64,000 bases of DNA from positions 4,310,862 through 4,374,861 of the forward strand of contig RPFO01000667.1 of NCBI GenBank assembly GCA_009746045.1. The letters run 5' to 3'. The position numbers and the translations under genes were made by a program. The stretch is from Mesostigma viride (Eukaryota; Streptophyta; Mesostigmatophyceae; Mesostigmatales; Mesostigmataceae). Within the stretch, counting starts at the first letter, position 1. Each line of letters starts with the position of its first letter. The notes beneath the pieces are model-generated. The model searched no databases. It was given only the letters and a program-made list of their open reading frames with translations, and was not told the DNA's origin. Positions 11,590 to 28,200 of this stretch are shown here, one piece after another.

Positions 11590-11758
11590 AGCAAGTTTAT
11601 TGTAAATTGTCGAGGCGAGCAACAAATAGAAAACTAAATGCTGCCGAGCCCCGGGATGCAAAAAACGCGTAAGTAGCTCCAACACGGATTCGAACTAGGA
11701 CCTCTGGCATGATTCCGCGGCTATATGGGTCTTCTGATCCCAAGGCATCCCAAGCTAC
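11590..11758 (-). mobile_element. tRNA-like SINE, copy A
   Basis: Read on the minus strand, positions 11758-11673 form an 86-nt tRNA-like head. It begins GTAGCT and ends AGCTAC (perfect acceptor-like pairing) and contains a box B-like AGTTCGAATCC. The tail continues to about 11590 with GGCAGC, TTTGTTGCT and an AATAAA-like end. Head and tail match copies at 31885-32075 and 32320-32515: GATGCCTT.GGATCAG, AGCCGCG.AATCATGCC and AGGTCCTA.GTTCGA recur. The dispersed copies argue against a functional tRNA and for a Pol III-derived retroposon. I could not assign a parent tRNA; an anticodon loop is not clear. Confidence 0.65.
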
Positions 11759-12392
11759 AGCCCAACTGTGACAAAGTAACTAAGTAAGTGCGTGAACATG
11801 CGCTGAAGGCATGCCAAGGAGTAACCGATGAGGTACTTTTCTACGCGGATACTTCACTCACGAAGGCAACCTAGTGGCGCGACTCACTCGCCCAGGTCTG
11901 GAGTCGCAGATAGCAACTCCGGACTATCCAAGACGATTGTACGCCCGGCCATGATGACAGGTGTGGGGGTAGGTTGCATGCTAACCCCCGATTGCCCAGG
12001 AGAATATAAAGGGTCTCCCGGAGCCTGAGTGGTTAGGTGCTTACCCAGGGTTCACACACAACCCACAACTGTGAAAAAACACCACCGGAGAGTGGCCGTG
12101 GCAGTAATTCGGAAATTGTGCTAGATGTTCTACGTGAGCCGGCTCCTGGTGCGTAGGAATGCTGCAAGTTTATTGTACGGCATTAACTTGCGCCGGTGCC
12201 ATGCAGCAGCTGGGGCCAGCCTCCCTGTGTACTATCCAGCAGATGTTATATGAAAAAGACAGATTGACCGATTTTGTACCAGAGCTAGGTTCATAGGTGG
12301 CCACCTTGCCGCCTACCATGGCCAGGAGCCTCCCAGGTGAGGAGAAAGCGTCCTGGCTGGGCGGGCTCGGTGCCAGCTAGCCTATCTGATGT
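11759..12392. other. intergenic, no gene seen
   Basis: Only short frames without recognisable domains occur here. A TGAGTGGTTAGGTGC box A-like stretch at about 12026 lacks a matching box B, so I do not call a tRNA. Confidence 0.4.
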
Positions 12393-12583
12393 CAAGGAGA
12401 CAACAGCGCAGGCCAGAAATCGGGAGAATCCGGACCATATGGTAGCTTGAGCCTGCCGTTATCTTGTCCGCGTGTTCGAGTCGTTCAGGATGATGAATAT
12501 GAATGGTGATGGAAATGTGTAGCCTTGTGCATTGAAATTATGGCTGGCTTACGTGTAGAGCGACTAGATGACCTAGACGGTGG
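12393..12583 (+). repeat. dispersed repeat, full copy
   Basis: From TCAAGGAGACAACAGCGCAG to GACCTAGACGGTG, this 190-bp segment recurs in two pieces at 33820-33880 (first part) and 34424-34569 (second part) with few differences. No coding capacity is evident. It is probably part of a non-autonomous element or of LINE-derived sequence. Confidence 0.8.
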
Positions 12584-12796
12584 GGCCGGATACAGCTTGC
12601 TTGATCAGGGCGTGTGTTTCGAGCCACTGGCCGGGAGTGTCTAGGGGTAAGCACCATTGCTGCGATCTGATGTAGCCTATCTGATGTATCCATGTACCTG
12701 ATCGGTGCGGGCCAGGTGCCCGGCTAGGCCCAGGCACGTATGTCTAGGAATGTGGGATACACAGGGCAAAATAGCGTACACCTCCTCAATGCTAAT

Positions 12797-12960
12797 TTAC
12801 AACCTGTATGGAATATTCAGCGGTCTGCATAGCATCTTGTTGACGGCTCCATTGAGCTGAACCTCCCCTTGCATCACCATCCACGCCTCCGCGCCGTAGG
12901 CCAGGACCATCCAAATGATCATTTTTGATCGAGAGTCTTGATGAGGTCGCGTTTGACAGT
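12797..12960 (-). pseudogene. LINE reverse-transcriptase C-terminal remnant
   Basis: On the minus strand the translation contains WMVLAYGAEAWMVMQ, resembling the conserved YGAEtW block located after the reverse-transcriptase core of non-LTR elements, followed by a basic stretch ending near 12797. It is short and flanked by unrelated sequence, so it is a decayed fragment. Confidence 0.45.
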
Positions 12961-13426
12961 CAGGGGCAGGGGGCGGTTGCTCCATATCAGCGGTGGTACT
13001 CGTCGAGATTCCCCCAAGCAAGGCCGATCCAGGTTGTCTTCTGCTTCCTAGGCCACGTCAAACTGATCTCTCAAATGCACGGCAAGCATGCACGTCGCTC
13101 AGAGTTGTTCACGCTTACAAAGCTCCAGTGGGGGATGCTAGAGTTGTGGGCTATGGGCGCAGCAATGCCCAGGCCAGCCAGGCCTCTGAGTCTAGCTAAA
13201 TACTAGTATGAATATGTTACTATATAATACTAGTATCAAAATATTACTACATGATACTAATATGAATATTTTAATGAACTTTGCTGCTGTCCGACATCTC
13301 CAATCTGATCAATGGCACCCCCATGGGGCCATGCCTATAATAGCAAACCGTTCCCTACATAGAGAGTACTGTAGATGTCAAGCGCACACAGCGTACGTGG
13401 CAGGCCATCCGCCCACGACCATCCAG

Positions 13427-18288
<4,862 letters not shown>

Positions 18289-19252
18289 TGGACAGTATTG
18301 AGCCTAGGTAGCAATAACGATATTGGCTTGTCAGAAAGCTGGACACTGAGGACTAGCCGTCAATCGTGACGGGGATACGAAATATGCTCTTTTAAATGGC
18401 TGCAGCAAGGCGGGGCATTAGCATTACGACAAAAACTGTGTTCCGAGTACCGAGCTTTTCGCGGCTCAGACTAGCCCCTGGCTTGCTACCATTCAATGTG
18501 GTCACAGATCGTGGTACCGGGATCTTAATTGTGTGAAAAACTAGTAAATATTAGCTTGTGGTGCATACTCCGTATTGCTGTGGGCGATTTTGGTCGATGT
18601 AATCCAGTGTCGCCAACTCGCCATGGCGGAGGGCACTGGGCTCTGCGTATTCTGCATGGCCCGTCGAGCCAACTGCTGACAACTTCATCGGAGTTCTACG
18701 TGTTCGCTAACCGCATTGCCACTTGTGTTGCATTGCCAGTAGTTAGCACTCTGTTAGTTAGTAAGTTAGTTGAATGACTTGAATCCCACGCCGCACATGG
18801 GCAGCAGAGTTGTACTCTGTTTAACCTGTGTCAGAACTTAGTAGTTCATTTCCCACGCCTGATAGCAGCATAAGACTTGGTTGTAATTGTCCGCGATACT
18901 GGTCATCGCGGGAAATAATGAAGGTCACTTGCATGGGGGAACGCCCTGTGCGCTGAATAAACTGTGCTGTGCTTTTCGCATTTCATACCATTTTGGTCGC
19001 CATCGGGCAGCGATACATGAATTGGTGGGCTGATACTGTTAATCTTCCTCGATAGCTCTCGCCAAGTAAATATATAAACAGCAAATTGTTTCATGCCCTC
19101 AGCAAATTACTGGGCGATGCTATTTGCCACTTCATTGCTGGCAACTGGGCGTCATAACCGGCACTAGCAAGCCAGGCCCGAGTGTCCAACTTCAAATTAA
19201 GTGGCTATGGCAACTTCTTCTTTTTAGTCTAGAGGCGTGCTAAGCTTGGAAA
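18289..19252. promoter_or_regulatory. shared intergenic region between divergent HAD and CSN4 genes
   Basis: The start codons of the minus-strand HAD gene and the plus-strand CSN4 gene face away from each other across 964 bp, so this must contain both promoters and 5' UTRs. I see no convincing TATA box at a fixed distance from either start. Around 18850-18895 there is weak similarity to the tail of the SINE copies near 32050. Confidence 0.5.
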
Positions 19253-22200
19253 ATGGCTTCTGTCGCTGAAATCGCTTCTATGAGTGAGCGAGAGGGGAAG
19301 ACGGAAGCCTACAAGGCGATGTTGGACGACATCGTCGCGCGCGAGGCCGTGGAAGAGGGCAAAGCTTTCGTCGACCACAGTTTCGTAACAACAGCAACGC
19401 TAGCTTTGTATCCCGTTTTTGTTACTTTCAGTCTCTTTTTCTAACCGTAATCTGCTGAACCGCGTTGAATTCGTTTGCAGATATTATGTGGCCAGGCGTC
19501 GGGGACGACGACAAATACTGACGTCCAATAGGTTCATTTTTTACGATTCCTTATCTTTTGCAGTGGTGAGCGACGATGTGCCGCTGGTGGTCTCACGCAC
19601 GCTTCTCCATGCGCTAGCCGCGGCGTTGCCAAGGATGTCGGACGAAAACCATAAAGCTTTGGCCAACTACACATTGGAGGTAAATTGCCAAGCCCTCGTG
19701 CTAGAACCGTCATGCCCGAAACTTGCTGACATGGCAAGATTGTCTTGAAGCAAGTCTGGTGGAGCTGTTGAAACACAAGTTTCGCATTAGTCTGAAAATT
19801 GCAGTGACTGCAAACCATGTTGATTGCTTGTTCAAGGTTTCGTATCTCTTGCCCATCAATCAAGGAAAGTAAGGCATGTTCTGAGTATGGAGCATTGCCA
19901 AAGGTAACATGGTAGCAATCAGGTTGGTCTCGAAGGTCTGAGCTTGCTGACATGAATTGTCTGATATGCATCAATGGGAGCCTACAGGGGCAACCACAGC
20001 TCCCATAGCTAGCCAGCACGAGATGTTGTTCCCAGGCAGCAGAAGCTGTTGCTAGTAGCCAGCTCATGCCAGCGGAAGCTTTTGCTAGTCATTCCAAGTT
20101 CCGCAGGGCATTGCACCTTTACTGTTGCAAGCCAGCACGGAGAAGTGCACCAGGGTTGTGGGATTGCGCACACCTTCATTTTTTTTCTCTACTTGCCATT
20201 TTGTCAGCATCTGTGTTGATTGCCTATGAGTACTCTTCTGTACAGCTACCTCGCCCTTCGCCGAGCCTGTGGCAGTTCAGAGAGTTTGTCCAGCTGGTAG
20301 GCTACCCCAGGGCGTGCTGACAAACACGATCGTCCTCACGGCTTGTCGACGTCACCCATCTTTGAACACCGCCTGGAGGCACGTGTGCGTGGCATGTTGG
20401 CCCGGGATGCCTGGGCACATTGGCCCCAGGTACAACGGATTGTGTGATGCAGTTGGTATGTTGGCCTGGTGTACCCACATACATGGCCTGGTGCAGCTGG
20501 AACAAGCTGCATTGTGGCTGTACACATGGGTTAGATCTGAGTGCGGATCGCTGGCGTTGTCTCCCTCCTGCATCTCTTTTCATTCATCTCATAATCACCC
20601 CTACCCCCCCCCCCCCCCGCCCCTCTTTGCAACCCTTTTTCCCCCTCTTTCTCCGCAGGCCATCCTGCCGAAGGCGGTCTCCTTTGAGGAGCAGGCCACG
20701 GTGATGCGCGAGGGGCTGGCCAAGGTGTACGAGAGCGAGGAGATGTGGTCGAGCGCCGCCAAGGTGCTGGGGGGTATCAACCTGGACCTGGGCACGCGGT
20801 GGGTGCTATAAATAGGCGTGTAGATACCTAGTTTTGGCGGCTTCTCGATTGGCCTCATTAAATATCTTCCACGTTCCCTTTTTTAGCAGTTTTCCCGCCC
20901 GCTTTTGTCCTGATGATTTTCCTAATGGTTTAATCTGTCACCGTTCACCAGATGGTTGAATCTGTCACTATTCACCAGATGGTTTAATCTGTCACCGTTC
21001 ACCAGATGGTTTAATCTGTCACTATTTAGCATACTTAGATGATGCGCTGGAGTATGGGCATCCAGCCACCCGATTTGCAACAACACAGCCGCACGCCACG
21101 CGGGACATTAGACTTGAAGAAAAAGTGTTTCCTCGTTCTGCGATGCCGATGACAGTGCACCGCCCAGTCCTTGTGGGTCCTGTGTTTGCTGTGGGAGGCC
21201 GCGGGGTTAGGATGGGAGGGGACACAGAATGGTTAGGAGGGGAGGAGGGCACATATCAGACAGAATGGTTAGAAGGGGAGGAGGGGACACAACAGACAGA
21301 ATGGTTAGGAGGGGAGGACAGGCGGGAAGAGCTGACAGTGGTGGCACGGATCTTCCATCACGCCTTGGTTGGCATGTGAATGGTGAGGGTCAAGCTCGAT
21401 GGAACAAGCCAGTCCTTTTTTTTCCCACTATTCTGATACTAGACTCCCGCATTGTCACGTTGCGGATGTCCCGCCACCCGTTCTAGCATTCCTGCATTTC
21501 CTTTGCCTGGTCGTTTTGCTGTGCCCTGTCCCAGTCTCGTTTCTTCTCGTCTTCTGTTTGCACGTTGCCTCTCATCTGCTTGCGTCTGTTTGCATCTCCC
21601 TTGTATCATCTCCCCTATATCATCTCCCCTATATCATCTCCTTTATATCATCTCCCTTATATCATCTCCCTTATATCATCTCCCCTATATCATCTCCCCT
21701 ATATCATCTCCCCTATATCATCTCCCTTATATCATCTCCCCTATATCATCTCCCTTATATCATCTCCCTTATATCATCTCCCCTATATCATCTCCCTTAT
21801 ATCATCTCCCGTACATCATCCCCCCTATATCATCTCCCTTATATCATCTCCCTTATATCATTTCCCTGATATCATCTCCCCTATATCATCTCCCTTATAT
21901 CATCTCCCCTATATCATCTCCCCTGTACCATCCTCCTGTTATTCTTGCTCTTCAGGGGCATGGATGACGAGTACCGCCTGGACAAGTATGTCAAGATCGC
22001 ACTGCTCTATCTTGAGGTGAGGAGCCGCATGGCGAGAGGACGTACATCATTTTTCATGAGCACGCTGCACTTCCAATCAGCATGTGTGCATGTGTAAGCT
22101 TATTTCAATTTTAGCATTTTTCGCATGCCCATTCTTGTCGCTCTGAGCTTGCTTAGGTTAAGAAGTAGTACTATTACCTGTAGGATGTTTGAGTACTTAA

Positions 22201-25200
22201 GTATTCGTATGCTTGCTTGTTTGAGTACTATATATATGCAGGATGATTCACGGCGCTGTGAAAAGTGAAGAAGAAAAGGGAAGAAGGACCGCGTAGAAAT
22301 GATGGTTTACGTTACTCGTCAGGACGCTACATCTTTCTGCTCTTTATTCTTTTCTCTTTTTGCTTTATACTTCTCAAACGATGTATCCGCTCGCAGGACG
22401 ACGACGCGGTGAGCGCGGAGACTTACATCAAGAAAGCCTCCTTCCTCATGACGGGGTGCAAGGACCCCGCGCTGCAGCTGCAGTACAAGGTGGGTCGAGT
22501 GGGCTGTGTGCGCTGCAGCTGCAGTACAAGGTGGGTCAAGTGGGCTGTGTGCGCTGCAGCTGCAGTGTGAGTCAAGTCTAGTACTTCGTTGTAGTATGTC
22601 AACAAACACTGAAGAACTGGCCATAGCCACTGCGGGAGCCATCATATGATAAACAGGCAAAATGCAGCACTGTGGTACCGACCCCTTTGCCAGTCCGTTG
22701 CTGCCAATGGGTCGCCGCCTCGAGCAAGTCGGCTGTACGACTTGCCTTCTCAAAGTGGCTGTCTTGTTTGTCCTGCTCCTACTCCTGCTCCTGCTCCGGC
22801 TTCCCCTCCTGCTACCGCTCCTTGCCACCTCCTTGCCCTCGCTCCTCACCATCAGGTCTGCTACGCGCGCATCCTGGACGCCAAGCGCAAGTTCCTGGAG
22901 GCTGGCATCCGCTACTATGAGCTGTCGCAGCTGGACACCGCGTCGCTGGGGGCTGGCAGGTGCGCTTGGAGGAGAGGGGGGGAAATAGAGAACAGGGGGG
23001 GGATATTATAATTATAATATTGGAGGAGAGCGGGGGGGAATATTATAATTGTAATATGGGAGGAGAGCAAAGAGGGAATACAGAATAGGGGGAGGAAGGA
23101 GCAGCCTAGGCTAGGCCTTCCGTGGTTATATCGACTGGCCATACCTGTTGCACTCGGTTGGCAGGGGTTGCTTGTGTGATGCCATGTAATTCCTCTCGGT
23201 TTGCCACCGGATAAACCACATAATAAACGAATCGATTAGCATTTGAATACCGCGCATCTCTCTTGTCTGCTTCAGTAACCTGACAGTCGGCTTCTTCCAG
23301 CCTCCACCCCAGCACCCTCCCATTCTGCTTCCTATTCCTCCCTCTTGAATACCCCAAGTGTCATATGTCTAGTGCCCACCCCCCATTCTGCTTCCTATTC
23401 CTCCCTCTTGAATACTCCAAGTGGCATATGTCTAGTGCCCACCCCCCCGTTCATTCCAATCTTCCCTTTTGCCTCCCACATCGCCATCCCCTTGTTGTTC
23501 GCAAGGGCGGGCTGAGGGGGCTTTTTGGGGAGGGGAGAGAAGGTCTTTATGCGCAGATGGTCGTGGTGTTCCCCTGGTGTCGCCCTAGCGTGTGCCAGTA
23601 GGTGAAAATTTTCTTCTAGCAAACGGCACCATTGATTGCGCCATCCATGATTGTGCCATTATTTTTGCTGCTATGTTTTTTCCCAGCCATGTTTATGTGG
23701 CATCTCCATCTCGACCCCCCTTGCACGGTGGTCTATCTTCTCCTATCGCCCATTTTGTTCCCAATGCCTGTCTTATCCTGATGCCTGTCTTATCCTGACC
23801 CCCATTTTGTTCCTAATGCCTGTCTTATCCCTAATGCCTGTCTTATCCTGATGCCTGTCTTATCCCTAATGCCTGTCTTCTCCCAATGCCTGTCTTATCC
23901 TGACCCCCATTTGGTTCCTAATGCCTGTCTTATCCCTAATGCCTGTCTTATCCTAATGCCTGTCTTATCCTGACCCCCATTTGGTTCCCAATGCCTGTCT
24001 TATCCTGATGCATGTCTTATCCCTAATGCCTGTCTTATCCTGATGCCTGTCTTATCCTGACCTCCATTTTGTTCCTAATGCCTGTCTTATCCTAATGCCT
24101 GTCTTATCCCTAATGCCTGTCTTATCCTAATGCCTGTCTTATCCCTAATGCCTGTCTTATCCCAATGCCTGTCTTATCCTGACCCCCATTTTGTTCCTAA
24201 TGCCTGTCTTCTCCCTAATGCCTGTCTTCTCCCTAATGCCTGTCTTATCCTGATGCCTGTCTTATCCTGACCCCCATTTGGTTCCCAATGCCTGTCTTAT
24301 CCCTAATGCCTGTCTTATCCCTAATGCCTGTCTTATCCCTAATGCCTGTCTTATCCCTAATGCCTGTCTTATCCTGATGCCTGTCTTATCCTGACCCCCA
24401 TTTGGTTCCCAATGCCTGTCTTATCCTGATGCATGTCTTATCCCTAATGCCTGTCTTATCCTGATGCCTGTCTTATCCTGACCTCCATTTTGTTCCTAAT
24501 GCCTGTCTTATCCTAATGCCTGTCTTATCCCTAATGCCTGTCTTATCCTAATGCCTGTCTTATCCTGACCCCCATTTGGTTCCTAATGCCTGTCTTACCC
24601 CTAATGCCTGTCTTATCCCTAATGCCTGTCTTATCCTGATGCCTGTCTTATCCTGACCCCCATTTGGTTCCTAATGCCTGTCTTATCCCTAATGCCTGTC
24701 TTATCCCTAATGCCTGTCTTATCCTGATGCCTGTCTTATCCTGACCCCCATTTGGTTCCCAATGCCTGTCTTATCCTGATGCATGTCTTACCCCTAATGC
24801 CTGTCTTATCCCTAATGCCTGTCTTATCCCTAATGCCTGTCTTATCCTGACCCCCATTTGGTTCCCAATGCCTGTCTTATCCTGATGCATGTCTTACCCC
24901 TAATGCCTGTCTTATCCCTAATGCCTGTCTTATCCTGATGCATGTCTTACCCCTAATGCCTGTCTTATCCCTAATGCCTGTCTTATCCTAATGCCTGTCT
25001 TATCCTGATGCCTGTCTTATCCTGACCCCCATTTTGTTCCTAATGCCTGTCTTATCCCTAATGCCTGTCTTATCCCTAATGCCTGTCTTATCCCTAATGC
25101 CTGTCTTATCCTAATGCCTGTCTTATCCCTAATGCCTGTCTTATCCCTAATGCCTGTCTTATCCCTAATGCCTGTCTTATCCCTAATGCCTGTCTTATCC

Positions 25201-28200
25201 CTTATGCCTGTCTTATCCCTAATGCCTGTCTTATCCTGATGCCTGTCTTATCCTGACCCCCATTTTGTTCCTAATGCCTGTCTTATCCCTTATGCCTGTC
25301 TTATCCCTAATGCATGTCTTATCCCTAATGCCTGTCTTATCCTGATGCCTGTCTTATCCTGACCCCCATTTTGTTCCTAATGCCTGTCTTCTCCCTAATG
25401 CCTGTCTTATCCCTGATGCCTGTCTTATCCCTAATGCCTGTCTTATCCTAATGCCTGTCTTATCCCTAATGCCTGTCTTATCCCTAATGCCTGTCTTATC
25501 CCTAATGCCTGTCTTATCCCTAATGCCTGTCTTATCCCTTATGCCTGTCTTATCCCTAATGCCTGTCTTCTCCTGATGCCTGTCTTATCCCTGATGCCTG
25601 TCTTATCCTAATGCCTGTCTTATCCCTAATGCCTGTCTTATCCTGATGCCTGTCTTATCCCTGATGCCTGTCTTATCCTAATGCCTGTCTTATCCCTAAT
25701 GCCTGTCTTATCCCTAATGCATGTCTTATCCCTAATGCCTGTCTTATCCTGATGCCTGTCTTATCCTGACCCCCATTTTGTTCCTAATGCCTGTCTTATC
25801 CCTAATGCCTGTCTTATCCCTAATGCCTGTCTTATCCCTAATGCCTGTCTTATCCCTAATGCCTGTCTTATCCTGACCTCCATTTTGTTCCTAATGCCTG
25901 TCTTATCCTAATGCCTGTCTTATCCCTAATGCCTGTCTTATCCTAATGCCTGTCTTATCCTGACCTCCATTTTGTTCCTAATGCCTGTCTTATCCTGATG
26001 CATGTCTTACCCCTAATGCCTGTCTTATCGTATACATCAGGATGCCCTTCTAGTTTGTAACGTCTTTTGTTCCGTGTCATTCCTAATGCCTATTCCTTAT
26101 GCCCGTCGTATTCTTAGTGTCCGTGTTTCTAACGCCCATCTACTCCCAACACTCTTGTTTCCAACGCCCACCATGTTCGTAACGCCCACATTATGCCAAC
26201 ACTCCTCTGTATTCATATGCTCCAAATCCTAGTAACAAATTGTTCATCGGGGCGGGACGACCCAAACCCCATCGTACCGCAGATCACAGTACCTTACACC
26301 GCAGGCTGTACACTACGTGCACCCGTCACAAGCGCTTCCTGCACCCGTCACGGGCGCCTCCCCTCCTGTGCCATGCGCTTCGTCCCCTGCCTCGCGCATA
26401 TCCCCCCCTTGATTTGTGCGTTTCCCCGCGCCTGCCTCATGCGGTTGCCCCCCCTACCAGAGCGCTTCTCCGCACCTGTCTCAAACGCTTAATCCCCTGC
26501 CCCCCTATGTTAAACGCTTAATCCCCTGCCCCCCTGTGTTAAACGCTTAATCCCCTGCCCCCCTGTGTTAAACGCTTAATCCCCTGCCCCCCTGTCTCAA
26601 GCGCTCCCCTCCGCACCTGTCTCGTGCGCTTTTTCCCCTGCCTCCCTTTTCCGCAGGTCGGTTGACGCGTCGGAGCTGGAGCAGGCGCTGACCGCCGCCA
26701 TCAAGTGCGTCATCCTGGCGGGCGCCGGGCCACAGCGATCGCGCATGCTTGCCACGTTATACAAGGTAAGGGCAGGTTGCGGCGCGTGCTGGCCACGATG
26801 TACAAGGGGAGGGCAGGGTGCGGCGCGTGCTGGCCACGCTGTACAAGGTAAGGTGGGGCGCGTGGTGTACTGTACAAGGCAGGCGCGCTCAATGCTGCAC
26901 AATAAAGCATCCTGCGCGTGGTGTACTGTAAAAAGGAAAAAAAAAAAAAAGGCGCGCGTGGTGTATTTCACAAGGTAGTGTGTGGCGCGAGTCAGGGGGT
27001 GTCGTGCCAGCTGTGGGGTGTAGACGTGGTTTCTGGCTACCGGCCACCAATGGCCTCGCTGGTCATGCCTTTGACGCCGCAGTGGTCGTTTTCGGCAGGG
27101 CACTCATGTACAGATTATCCGTGGCAGCCTTTCCTTAATTTAAATCAACGCGCGCAAAAGGTCGCGACATGGCTTACCTGTTCCCCCCGCTTGATTGATA
27201 CATGCCTCGTGGGTGTACTGAAGAGAGCTTCATATCCACTTCATTACTTGCCTAATGGAGTTTTATCCTGGGTCCGTACATGTATCCTGGCCACTTGCGT
27301 CCTATTGTCTGGCCTCTGCTTGCAGGATGAGCGGTGCGCGCAGCTCGCCATGTTCAGCATCCTGGAAAAGGTGGGCTATGCAACAGATGTGATGCTGACT
27401 TTGCTCGTGCACGGGCAGACGTTGGACTTGACGAAACGTTCAGGTAACTTGTTCAGGTTTCCTTTCCTTGTAGGTAAGCTATTGGCACCGTATCTTAAGC
27501 AGTTATGGCCACATTGAGGGCACTGTCGCCAGCGGTCGCTCTCCGCTTGCCTGCGGACACCTCATGGGAAAGGAATGCGTTGCCCTGTGAATGATGACCT
27601 TCACCTTGGAAGGCTCAAACGAGTAATGCTAACAGAGCGGTGAGTGTGTGGGTGTCCGCTGCCCATGCCCATGCGCATGCCCCATATCTGGGAACGCTTG
27701 TTTGCAGTCTTTCGCTGGTATACTAGGTGAGAGCGAAATGTGTAGGCGTGAACACAAATGCTGCAGGCACGGAGAATATAAAGCCAGAGGAGTGAACTAA
27801 GAATGGGAATGAAATTAATTTATTTTCGTTCATGACTGGCCTTCTTTCCCATTCTATTTCTATTTGGAGCGCATCTTGTGCCCTGAGATAAGAGTCTCAT
27901 TTTGACATGGTACAATATGTTTCTAAACTTCTCCGCTTCTTCATTTGTACGCGGAGCGCATTAATAAATTGATAATCACACAGACTGCGCATCCTGCATC
28001 CTGCACCCTGCACCCAGCACCCTGCACCCTGCACCCTGCACCCTGCACCCTGCACCCTGCACCATGCATACCGCACCCTGCACCCAGCACCCTGCACCAT
28101 GCATACTGCATACCGCATACCGCATACCGCATACTGCCTCCTGCCTCCTGCCTCCTGCCTCCTGCCTCCTGCCTCCTGCCTCCTGCCTCCTGCCTCCTGC

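Noticed and set aside
12020-12070. Possible tRNA gene (box A-like TGAGTGGTTAGGTGC)
   Set aside because: No box B at the right distance and no acceptor stem pairing.
23757-26030. CRISPR-like regular repeat array
   Set aside because: Units are contiguous with no unique spacers, and the array lies inside a eukaryotic intron.
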